A DNA stretch of 64,000 nucleotides, taken from Lachnospiraceae bacterium. GTDB lineage: Bacteria > Bacillota > Clostridia > Lachnospirales > Lachnospiraceae. Every line of letters begins with the position of its first letter. Position 1 is the stretch's first letter. The stretch lies in assembly GCA_014804695.1 (NCBI GenBank), contig JAAUZJ010000002.1, positions 1 to 64,000 on the forward strand, in the 5' to 3' direction. Position numbers and translations under genes: made by a program. A model generated the notes under the pieces. The model was given only the letters and a program-made list of their open reading frames with translations. It did no database searches and had not been told where the DNA came from. Positions 45,477 to 52,315 of this stretch are shown piece by piece.

Positions 45477-45483
45477 AAGGATA

Positions 45484-45555
45484 GGGTGAAATTACAAATT
45501 TCACCCGCGAGTTTGCGCTTACGCCCAAACGTCGCAGAATGAGTAAGAATGGGGG
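45484..45555. repeat. Two-hairpin intergenic repeat, copy B (infB-rbfA)
   Basis: GGGTGAAATT pairs with AATTTCACCC (45484-45506): the stem differs from the other copies (GGGTGAAAAA with TTTTTCACCC) yet still pairs, a compensatory change on both arms. The second hairpin GTTTGCGC-TTAC-GCCCAAAC follows, one mismatch. The tail GAGTAAGAATGGGGG supplies the G-rich ribosome binding site of rbfA. Confidence 0.85.
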
Positions 45556-45564
45556 ACTATTGAT

Positions 45565-45927
45565 ATGCGTAAAAACAGTCTCAAAAACACCCGCATAAAT
45601 GTTGAGGTGCAGCGTGCGCTTGCCGAAATTATCCGCGGAGAGCTTAAGGATCCGCGAATCGGGGAACTGACTTCGGTGGTTGCAGTAGAGGTGGCTCCGG
45701 ATTTAAAGACCTGCAAGGCATGGATAAGCGTACTTGGTGATGAAAGCGCGCAGGCTGAGACGTTAGCGGGCTTAAAAAGCGCGGAGGGATTTATAAGAAA
45801 CCAGCTTGCCAGAAAAATTAATCTGCGAAATACTCCGCAGGTGACTTTTATAATTGATCAGTCGATCGCATACGGAGTCAGTATGTCGAAGCTGATTGAT
45901 GATGTAAATAATAATAGTTCAAATTAA
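45565..45927 (+). CDS. rbfA: Ribosome-binding factor A
   Basis: KH-like protein that binds 16S rRNA during late 30S maturation and cold adaptation. The 120-residue protein has RINVEVQRALAEIIRGELKDPRIGELTSVV-type N-terminus and the VSVLGDE and LRNTPQVTFIIDQSIAYGVSMSKLI segments. Its ribosome binding site (GGGGGA) lies in the end of the intergenic repeat, 9 bases before ATG 45565. Confidence 0.96.
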   Translation: MRKNSLKNTRINVEVQRALAEIIRGELKDPRIGELTSVVAVEVAPDLKTCKAWISVLGDESAQAETLAGLKSAEGFIRNQLARKINLRNTPQVTFIIDQSIAYGVSMSKLIDDVNNNSSN

Positions 45928-45971
45928 TAAACAATTGTAAATGCAAACTCTTGAAGGGAGCATATTTTTAG

Positions 45972-46922
45972 ATGAATATATTAGACGAAGTAAAGGATGC
46001 AAAAACTATTGGGATCAGCGGTCATGTACGGCCCGACGGAGACTGCATCGGCTCCGTTATGGGATTGTATCTTTATCTTAAAAAGGTATTGCCGGGGACA
46101 CAGATAGATATTTATCTGGAAAAGCCCGCTGATATATTTAACTGTATTCGTGATATTGATAAAATTTGTTCGGATTTTGGAACTGATATGGAATATGATG
46201 CTTTCGTGGCATTAGACTGCAATGCAGAACGCTTAGGAGATGCGGAACCTATTTTTAATAAGGCTCATACGAGGATTAATATAGACCACCACATCAGCAA
46301 CACAGGCTGTGGCAGCGTCAATATTATAGAGCCGGAACGAAGCTCTACAAGCGAGCTGCTTTATGAGCTGATGGATAAATCCCGGATAGATGAGGATATT
46401 GCCAAGGCGCTCTACATCGGAATAATTCATGATACGGGTGTGTTCCAATATTCCAATACCTCACCAAGAACGTTGGAGATAGCATCGGAATTAATTAAAT
46501 TTGGATTTGATTTTCCTAAGCTGATCAGTGAGACTTTTTATGAAAAAACTTATTTGCAGAGTCAGATTATGGGAAGAGCGATTTTAGAGAGCATCCGTTT
46601 TATGGACGGAAAATGTATTGTCAGTGTAGTAAGTAAGAAGACGATGGATTTTTACCAGGTAGGCCCCAAAGACCTTGACGGTATTGTGAATCAGCTCATG
46701 ATAGTCAAGGGCGTTGAGTGCGCTATTTTTATGTATGAAACGGATTCTATGGAATATAAGGTGAGTATGCGCTCCGGCGGCAAGGTAGATGTAGCCGCTA
46801 TAGCCGTAAAATTCGGAGGCGGAGGCCATGTGCGGGCGGCTGGATGTACTATGAACGGAACTTTTCATGACAATATCAATAATCTGTCCGTACATATAGA
46901 GGAGCAGCTTAAAAAAGGGTGA
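45972..46922 (+). CDS. nrnA: DHH/DHHA1 phosphoesterase (NrnA-like oligoribonuclease/pAp phosphatase)
   Basis: Degrades short oligonucleotides and probably 3'-phosphoadenosine-5'-phosphate, as in B. subtilis NrnA. The 316-residue protein has the DHH-superfamily motifs GHVRPDGDCIGS, ALDCN, NIDHHISNT and GIIHDTGVFQYSN, all metal ligands present, and the C-terminal DHHA1 motif GGGGHVRAAGC. RBS GAAGGGAG lies 13 bp before ATG 45972. The last codon and stop (GGG TGA) are the first bases of intergenic repeat copy C, so the element's insertion may have set the C-terminus. Confidence 0.92.
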   Translation: MNILDEVKDAKTIGISGHVRPDGDCIGSVMGLYLYLKKVLPGTQIDIYLEKPADIFNCIRDIDKICSDFGTDMEYDAFVALDCNAERLGDAEPIFNKAHTRINIDHHISNTGCGSVNIIEPERSSTSELLYELMDKSRIDEDIAKALYIGIIHDTGVFQYSNTSPRTLEIASELIKFGFDFPKLISETFYEKTYLQSQIMGRAILESIRFMDGKCIVSVVSKKTMDFYQVGPKDLDGIVNQLMIVKGVECAIFMYETDSMEYKVSMRSGGKVDVAAIAVKFGGGGHVRAAGCTMNGTFHDNINNLSVHIEEQLKKG

Positions 46923-46990
46923 AAAATAAATTTTTCACCCGCGAGTTTGCGCTTACGCGCAAACATCGCAGGTTGAGAAAGAAGCATGGG
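46917..46990. repeat. Two-hairpin intergenic repeat, copy C (nrnA-truB)
   Basis: The most regular copy. GGGTGAAAAA-TAAA-TTTTTCACCC (46917-46940) is a perfect 10-bp hairpin, then GTTTGCGC-TTAC-GCGCAAAC (about 46945-46964) a perfect 8-bp hairpin, extended by GCGA/TCGC with one bulged A. The tail GGTTGAGAAAGAAG matches copy A. It begins inside nrnA and provides its stop codon, and ends next to the truB ribosome binding region. Confidence 0.88.
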
Positions 46991-46996
46991 TATAAA

Positions 46997-47893
46997 ATGT
47001 ATCATGGAATAATTAATATATATAAGGAAGCGGGTTTTACTTCACATGATGTTGTGGCGAAACTGCGCGGTATTTTAGGAGAAAAGAAGATAGGACACAC
47101 AGGAACTCTTGATCCGGATGCGACAGGCGTTCTTCCGGTGTGTCTGGGTGTGGGAACGAAGCTTTGTGACATGCTTACCGATGAGGGTAAAGAGTATGTG
47201 GCAGAGCTTTATCTTGGTGTGGAGACAGATACTCAGGATATGTCGGGAACAGTGCTTTCCCGCACTGAGGTAATGATAGATGAAAAACAGCTTGAGGAGA
47301 TCATATACTCTTTTATAGGAGAATACGAGCAGATACCACCCATGTATTCCGCACTCAAGGTAAACGGAAAGAAGCTCTACGAGCTTGCAAGGCAGGGTAA
47401 AGTAGTAGAACGCCAGCCAAGAATCGTCCATATAGACGAAATAGAGATTTTAGAAATCAAACTGCCAATCGTAAAAATGCGCGTATCCTGTTCTAAAGGA
47501 ACCTACATCCGCACATTATGTGATGACATCGGTAAAAAAGCCGGCTGCGGCGGTGCAATGAAATCTCTTGTGAGAAGCAGAGTAGGAAACTTTGTAATCG
47601 AAGATGCACTGAAGCTTGACAAAGTAGAAGAGCTTGTCCGAAGCAACATGATTGAGGATTCTATTATTAAAGTAGACAACATGTTCCCCGAACTTGCTAA
47701 GGCGAGTGTAAAGCCAGATTATTATAAGCTGCTAATTAATGGTAACTGCCTGGAATTGAAAATGGTTGACATAACTAAGATAAATGCTGGTGCCAGACTA
47801 CGTATCTACGATGCACAGGGCACTTTTTACGGCATATACCGATTTGAAAAAGAAACGATGGTGTTATCCCCCGTAAAAATGTTCATCACATAA
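46997..47893 (+). CDS. truB: tRNA pseudouridine-55 synthase
   Basis: Makes pseudouridine 55 in the T loop of tRNAs. The 298-residue protein starts MYHGIINIYKEAGFTSHDVV and has the catalytic Asp in HTGTLDPDATGVLPV, with PPMYSALKVNGKKLYELARQG and SKGTYIRTLCDDIG, then a C-terminal PUA-like domain. ATG 46997 is chosen on homology; the open frame extends 26 codons upstream into the intergenic repeat (KNKFFTREF...), which is not part of the protein. The ribosome binding site is weak (GAGAAAGAAG, 8 to 10 bp upstream). Confidence 0.95.
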   Translation: MYHGIINIYKEAGFTSHDVVAKLRGILGEKKIGHTGTLDPDATGVLPVCLGVGTKLCDMLTDEGKEYVAELYLGVETDTQDMSGTVLSRTEVMIDEKQLEEIIYSFIGEYEQIPPMYSALKVNGKKLYELARQGKVVERQPRIVHIDEIEILEIKLPIVKMRVSCSKGTYIRTLCDDIGKKAGCGGAMKSLVRSRVGNFVIEDALKLDKVEELVRSNMIEDSIIKVDNMFPELAKASVKPDYYKLLINGNCLELKMVDITKINAGARLRIYDAQGTFYGIYRFEKETMVLSPVKMFIT

Positions 47894-47919
47894 TCCCTAA
47901 ACACTTATTAAATACCCAG

Positions 47920-47999
47920 AAATCGCACAAAATAAATAAAAACGGGGCGACCTTCGCTCCCGCGGTTCGAGCCCCGTTTTTATTTATTTTGTACGATTT
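47920..47999. repeat. 29-bp inverted repeat with one mismatch (possible bidirectional terminator or MITE-like element)
   Basis: The arms 47920-47948 and 47971-47999 are complementary at 28 of 29 positions, with a 22-nt loop. The inner 20 bp run from AAAATAAATA to the CGGGGC core, A-rich on the left and T-rich on the right, so it could terminate transcription from both sides. It is much longer than needed for a terminator, and the outer end continues as the first unit of the tandem repeats. Confidence 0.85.
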
Positions 48000-48085
48000 C
48001 GTGGCATTACACAAGATTTCGTGCCATTTACACATTCGTGGCATTTCGTAACATTTAGTGGCTTTATACACATTTTCGCAGCATT
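47995..48085. repeat. Degenerate tandem repeats of about 19 bp before ribF
   Basis: Four to five units on the pattern GATTTCGTGGCATTTACACA: 47995-48014, 48015-48034, 48035-48053, 48054-48072 and part of a fifth to 48085. Units share TTCGTGGCATT and an ACACA end, with two to five differences each. They overlap the right arm of the preceding inverted repeat. Confidence 0.7.
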
Positions 48086-48108
48086 AGGAAAGGCATGGTT
48101 ATCCAATT

Positions 48109-49041
48109 ATGCGTATTATACAGCAAATAACAGACTTTAAATTAGAAGACAGAAGCGCAGTTGCAATCGGCAAATTCGACGGTATGCACCTTGGCCACCG
48201 CAAACTCCTTGACATTGTCCTTGAACAAAAATCCAAAGGCCTCCTTGCAGTCATATTCACTTTTGAGCCTTCACCGGAAGAATTTTTTGCAGGAACGATG
48301 AGGAAGGGACTCATGAGCAAAGATGAAAAGCGTGCAGCTTTTGAAAAAATGGGAATTGATGTACTTATTGAATTCCCAATGAATAAAGAAACCGCATCAA
48401 CCGAGCCTGAACGTTTCGTGACAGAATATCTTGTAGAAAAGTTAAATGCGGCGGTCATAGTGGCAGGCACAGATATATCTTTTGGCAATAAAGGGGGCGG
48501 AGACGCAGACCTTCTTAAACATATGGCGGAGGCAAACCGATATCGCACAAAGATAATTGATAAAGTTACTTTAGATGGAAAAGTAATCAGTTCAACGCTT
48601 GTCCGTAAGACTGTAAGCCTCGGTGATATGGAGAGTGTAACGGCTTTTATGGGAGAACCGTATCAGGTAAACGGAGTGGTCTCACATGGAAGACGGCTTG
48701 GCAGGCAGCTTGGGATGCCGACCGCGAACATTACTCCGTCGCCGGAGAAATTGCTGCCGCCGGCAGGTGTCTACTATTCATATGCGTGGTTAGACGGCGT
48801 TAAATATAAAACGATTTCCAATGTAGGCTGTAAGCCGACCGTAAATAGTGATGAAGTCATGAATGTAGAGACATACTTTTACGATTTTGATGAAGATATA
48901 TACGGAAAAGAGATTACGGTGGAACTTCTTTCCTTTAAAAGACCTGAGATGAAGTTTGACAGCGTAGATGAACTCAAAACTCAGATGCAAATAGATATGA
49001 ACGACGGCAGGGAGTTTCATAAAAAATATCACTTGTCATAA
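48109..49041 (+). CDS. ribF: Bifunctional riboflavin kinase/FAD synthetase
   Basis: Makes FMN from riboflavin and then FAD. The 310-residue protein has the N-terminal FAD-synthetase nucleotidyltransferase domain (VAIGKFDGMHLGHRKLLD with the HxGH motif, TFEPSPEEFF, and SSTLVR), and the C-terminal riboflavin kinase domain (GVVSHGRRLGRQLGMPTANI, YYSYAWLDG, NVGCKPTV, VETYFYDFDEDIYGK). Length normal. ATG 48109 has AGGAAAGG about 16 bp upstream. It ends the rimP operon order, though the strong inverted repeat before it may separate its transcription. Confidence 0.95.
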   Translation: MRIIQQITDFKLEDRSAVAIGKFDGMHLGHRKLLDIVLEQKSKGLLAVIFTFEPSPEEFFAGTMRKGLMSKDEKRAAFEKMGIDVLIEFPMNKETASTEPERFVTEYLVEKLNAAVIVAGTDISFGNKGGGDADLLKHMAEANRYRTKIIDKVTLDGKVISSTLVRKTVSLGDMESVTAFMGEPYQVNGVVSHGRRLGRQLGMPTANITPSPEKLLPPAGVYYSYAWLDGVKYKTISNVGCKPTVNSDEVMNVETYFYDFDEDIYGKEITVELLSFKRPEMKFDSVDELKTQMQIDMNDGREFHKKYHLS

Positions 49042-49114
49042 CTCATAATATATCTTAAAATAGAAATGTATATTGCTTTTTTAACAAAGTACTAAGGAAG
49101 GATATAGAATAAAC

Positions 49115-50746
49115 ATGAGTTTGGAAATAATTCTTTCTATGGCAGGTGGCCTTGGCCTCTTTCTTTTTGGAATGAGAGTCATGAGCGAAAGTATTGAAAA
49201 AGTTGCCGGAGCCAAACTAAGACAGATATTAGAGCAATTAACAACAAACCGCTTTACCGGAATTCTGGTGGGAGCAATCTTTACTGCTATTATTCAGTCG
49301 TCGTCGGCATGTACTGTAATGGTAGTCAGTTTCGTAAACTCTGGTCTGATGAGTCTGTATCAGGCCGCCGGTGTTATATTCGGAGCCAACATCGGTACAA
49401 CAGTGACTTCCCTTTTAGTTTCATTTAAATTAGAAAGAATAGCACCTGTTATTTTACTTATAGGCGTTATTATGGCTATGGTATGTAAAAAGCAGAAAAA
49501 TGCCAAGTTTGCTGAGATTATTATTGGTTTTGGCATTTTGTTTATGGGTCTTAGCAGCATGTCCAGCGCGATGTCCGGAATGAAGGACTCACAGGCAGTG
49601 CTTAATATGTTTGCATCTCTTAAAGAACCTATATTTGCCGTTCTTTTAGGGGCGGTTCTTACTGCAATTATTCAAAGCTCATCAGTTACGGTCAGTATTA
49701 TGGTCTTGATGGCCAATCAGGGGCTTTTAGGGTTAGATATGTGTATGTTCATTATTTTGGGGTGCAATATCGGTGCATGTACTTCAGCGCTTCTTGCATC
49801 GCTTAATGGTAAAAAGGATGCGAAGAGGGCTGCGGCAATCCATTTGATTTTTAATGTGATCGGAACCGCCATAGTGTTTATTGTATTTATGGTTGGTGTG
49901 GACAGTGTTGTGGCTGTTTTGGCAGGCGTTGCGCATAATGATGCGGGACGTGTTGTTGCCTATGCGCATATAGCCATTAAAATTTTCCAGGTCATAATAA
50001 TGTCACCGTTTATCGGAGGAATTGTTAAACTTACATATGTATTGGTACCCGGTGACGACCAGAAGATCGGTTACCGCGAAAGCCACCAGCTTAAGTACAT
50101 AGGCGGTAAAGTGGTATTCAATCCGGCTACCGCAATAGTAGAGGTTATCAAGGAATTAGAGCGTATGGCTTCTTTGGCAAGCGAAAATCTAAACCGCGCA
50201 ATGAACGCGCTTGTTACAATGGATGAAGAAGAGATTGAAGAAGTACATGCAGTGGAGGAGAATATAGATTTCTTAAGTCATGCAATTTCTGATTATCTTG
50301 TAAAAATTAACCAGACAACTCTGCCAATCGAGGATTTAAAGAGCATAGGTGCGCTTTTCCATGTGGTTAACGATATTGAGCGTATTGGAGACCATGCCAA
50401 TGATATAGCGGATGCTGCAAAGGGCACATTAGAGACAGGAGTTACTTTGAGCCGGGATGCGCAGATGGAGCTCGGCAGTATGTTAGACATGGTTAATACT
50501 ATTCTTCGTTTTTCGCTGGAAATGTTTGTAAAAAGTTCGGACGAGCATGAAGAGGATATCAATAATCTGGAAGAAGCCATTAATGAAAAAGAGAAGGAAC
50601 TGCAGAAAAAGCATCTCGACAGACTTACGAACATGGAGTGCACACCCGAAGCCGGAGTACTGTTTTCTGATATTATTTCAGGACTTGAAAGGATTGCGGC
50701 CCATGCGGTGAACATTGCGTTTGCTACGGCGAGTATGGATGCATAG
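49115..50746 (+). CDS. Na+/phosphate cotransporter (NptA/PNaS family) with PhoU-like domain
   Basis: A 543-residue membrane protein. Two inverted-topology Na/Pi cotransporter repeats are visible, each with a QSSS motif: AIFTAIIQSSSACTVMVVSFVNSG with IFGANIGTT at about 55-95, and AVLTAIIQSSSVTVSIMVLMANQG with ILGCNIGACT at about 190-230. Eight or nine helices span about 5-310. The C-terminal part (about 340-543) is a cytoplasmic helical PhoU-like domain. It should import phosphate with Na; some family members export or carry other anions. RBS AAGGAAGG precedes ATG 49115 by 13 bp. Confidence 0.9.
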   Translation: MSLEIILSMAGGLGLFLFGMRVMSESIEKVAGAKLRQILEQLTTNRFTGILVGAIFTAIIQSSSACTVMVVSFVNSGLMSLYQAAGVIFGANIGTTVTSLLVSFKLERIAPVILLIGVIMAMVCKKQKNAKFAEIIIGFGILFMGLSSMSSAMSGMKDSQAVLNMFASLKEPIFAVLLGAVLTAIIQSSSVTVSIMVLMANQGLLGLDMCMFIILGCNIGACTSALLASLNGKKDAKRAAAIHLIFNVIGTAIVFIVFMVGVDSVVAVLAGVAHNDAGRVVAYAHIAIKIFQVIIMSPFIGGIVKLTYVLVPGDDQKIGYRESHQLKYIGGKVVFNPATAIVEVIKELERMASLASENLNRAMNALVTMDEEEIEEVHAVEENIDFLSHAISDYLVKINQTTLPIEDLKSIGALFHVVNDIERIGDHANDIADAAKGTLETGVTLSRDAQMELGSMLDMVNTILRFSLEMFVKSSDEHEEDINNLEEAINEKEKELQKKHLDRLTNMECTPEAGVLFSDIISGLERIAAHAVNIAFATASMDA

Positions 50747-50769
50747 TGGGAAAAATTGCTGAATACGAC

Positions 50770-50798
50770 TTGACACATATATATAAAGTTGATATAAT
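50770..50798 (+). promoter_or_regulatory. Consensus promoter of the NlpC/P60 gene
   Basis: Perfect TTGACA at 50770-50775, 17-bp spacer, perfect TATAAT at 50793-50798, both hexamers without mismatch. Leader of about 100 nt. Confidence 0.9.
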
Positions 50799-50818
50799 AA
50801 CAATACATTTTTAACAAT

Positions 50819-50866
50819 TGTAACAATTTCGTAATAATTATATTGAAAATGTAATTGATTTGTTAC
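50819..50866 (+). promoter_or_regulatory. Two WalR-like boxes downstream of the promoter
   Basis: The WalR (YycF) consensus is TGTWAH-N5-TGTWAH. TGTAAT-TGATT-TGTTAC at 50850-50866 fits exactly; TGTAAC-AATTT-CGTAAT at 50819-50835 fits with one mismatch. The box starts are 31 bp apart, about three helical turns, so the two sit on the same face of the DNA. Being downstream of the promoter, they are likely to repress or modulate it. WalR itself is not in this window. Confidence 0.55.
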
Positions 50867-50904
50867 ATATATGATCTTTATATATTATACAGAGAGGTTA
50901 TAAA

Positions 50905-52185
50905 ATGAGACGCAAAGAATTGTGCTGCTTCTTAACATTTGTGATGTTATGTCAGCCTATGCAGGTTTTTGCAAAACAGACAGATGTTTTTGAACAGACT
51001 GGAATACAGAGTGAAACTGATAAACAGATTACCGTTGAATCGGTTCTTGGCGAGTTAAGCGTAGGAATTGATTTAGTGGAAGGCAATATAAATATAGCAG
51101 ATACAGATGATAACGCTGTAGATACGGAAGGCAGTAAAATAGGGGCAAAAGACCAGAACGCTGTCGAAGACATAAAAGATGATGATAACACAGTTTCCGG
51201 TAATGATACGGATAATGAGAAGAAATCCGATACAATTTCCGGAATAAACGAGGCATTGGGAGAGCCGGTTGGGGCAGCTTCGCTTGTAGAGGCGAATAAG
51301 ACAGCGGAAGATTATGCCAAGGCATATGAAGATGCAAAGAACGCTAACTGGGGTTACACGAATTTAGGTATAGCCAACGTAGAGAATAACTTGAATATCA
51401 GGGCAGTTGCTGCAGAAGATGGTAAATTGGTAGGAAAACTTCCTAAAGATGCAGCATGTGAAGTAATAGATTCAGACGGTGCATGGGCGCATATTAAGTC
51501 CGGTAAAGTAGAGGGTTATGTAAGCTGCGATTATCTTCTTACCGGAGTGCAGGCTAAACACAAGGCGGAAGAACTTGCGGCAACCATGGCAACGGTTACA
51601 ACTGATGCATTAAAGGTAAGAGCAGAGGCAAGTACGGAGTCCGAAGTTATTACAACGGTTCCAAGAGGTGAGGAACTTGAAGTAGTGGAACCTCTGGGAG
51701 ACTGGGTTAAAGTATTACTGGATGACGAAGAAGTGTATGTATTTGCAGAATATGTTGACGTAGATGCGAAGTTAAATACGGCAATTACTATGACCGAACT
51801 TTTATACGGACAGGGCGTTTCAGATGTGCGTGTGGATTTGTGTCAGTATGCCAAGGAATTTCTGGGGAACCCATATGTGTGGGGCGGAACCAGTCTTACC
51901 AAGGGTGCAGACTGCTCAGGTTATGTTCTCAGTATATTTAAAAAATACGGAGTCAGCCTGCCGCACTCTTCAAGGGCACAGGCAAATTGTGGAACTAAGA
52001 TCAGTCTGTCAGAAGCTAAGCCGGGAGATTTGGTATTTTACGGAAACGGCAAGAGCATTAACCATGTGGCTATTTATATCGGCGGCGGTCAGGTTATCCA
52101 TGCAAGCAACCCCAAAACGGGAATCCGTATTTCAAATGCAACCTACAGAACTCCGGTTAAGGTAGTAAGGATTCTGCAGGACTAA
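50905..52185 (+). CDS. Secreted NlpC/P60 endopeptidase with two SH3 domains
   Basis: A cell-wall hydrolase that should cut the gamma-D-Glu-to-diamino-acid bond in stem peptides. The 426-residue protein has a signal peptide (1-24), an acidic low-complexity region (about 40-125), bacterial SH3 domains at about 158-215 and 230-285, and an NlpC/P60 domain (about 310-426). The catalytic triad is visible: Cys in GADCSGYV, His in NHVAIYIG, and the polar third residue in VIHAS. RBS AGAGAGG precedes ATG 50905. It stands between its own promoter and terminator, with WalR-like boxes in the leader, consistent with growth-linked wall turnover. Confidence 0.93.
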   Translation: MRRKELCCFLTFVMLCQPMQVFAKQTDVFEQTGIQSETDKQITVESVLGELSVGIDLVEGNINIADTDDNAVDTEGSKIGAKDQNAVEDIKDDDNTVSGNDTDNEKKSDTISGINEALGEPVGAASLVEANKTAEDYAKAYEDAKNANWGYTNLGIANVENNLNIRAVAAEDGKLVGKLPKDAACEVIDSDGAWAHIKSGKVEGYVSCDYLLTGVQAKHKAEELAATMATVTTDALKVRAEASTESEVITTVPRGEELEVVEPLGDWVKVLLDDEEVYVFAEYVDVDAKLNTAITMTELLYGQGVSDVRVDLCQYAKEFLGNPYVWGGTSLTKGADCSGYVLSIFKKYGVSLPHSSRAQANCGTKISLSEAKPGDLVFYGNGKSINHVAIYIGGGQVIHASNPKTGIRISNATYRTPVKVVRILQD

Positions 52186-52213
52186 ATTAAGCAGGAATAT
52201 ACATTTTAAAAAG

Positions 52214-52247
52214 AGCTTTCCGGTTTTAATATCCGGAGAGCTTTTTA
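52214..52247 (+). terminator. Terminator of the NlpC/P60 gene
   Basis: AGCTTTCCGG (52214-52223) pairs with CCGGAGAGCT (52233-52242; one G-T pair) across a 9-nt loop, followed by TTTT. Confidence 0.88.
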
Positions 52248-52315
52248 TATACCGCTTGCTTTTTTGTGATTTATAGCTTATATTTTATGATATGGAATTA
52301 GAAGGGGCTGCATTT

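Noticed and set aside
46919..46996. 26-residue N-terminal extension of TruB
   Set aside because: It is translated intergenic repeat, and a similar KFFTRE peptide appears in the upstream extension of serA for the same reason.
47886..48071. Minus-strand 61-codon frame before ribF
   Set aside because: Consists of the tandem and inverted repeats; no ribosome binding site or homology.
50860..50888. Second promoter (TTGTTA-17-TATTAT) before the NlpC/P60 gene
   Set aside because: Transcription would start too near the ribosome binding site at about 50891-50897 for normal initiation; the upstream promoter is a perfect consensus.
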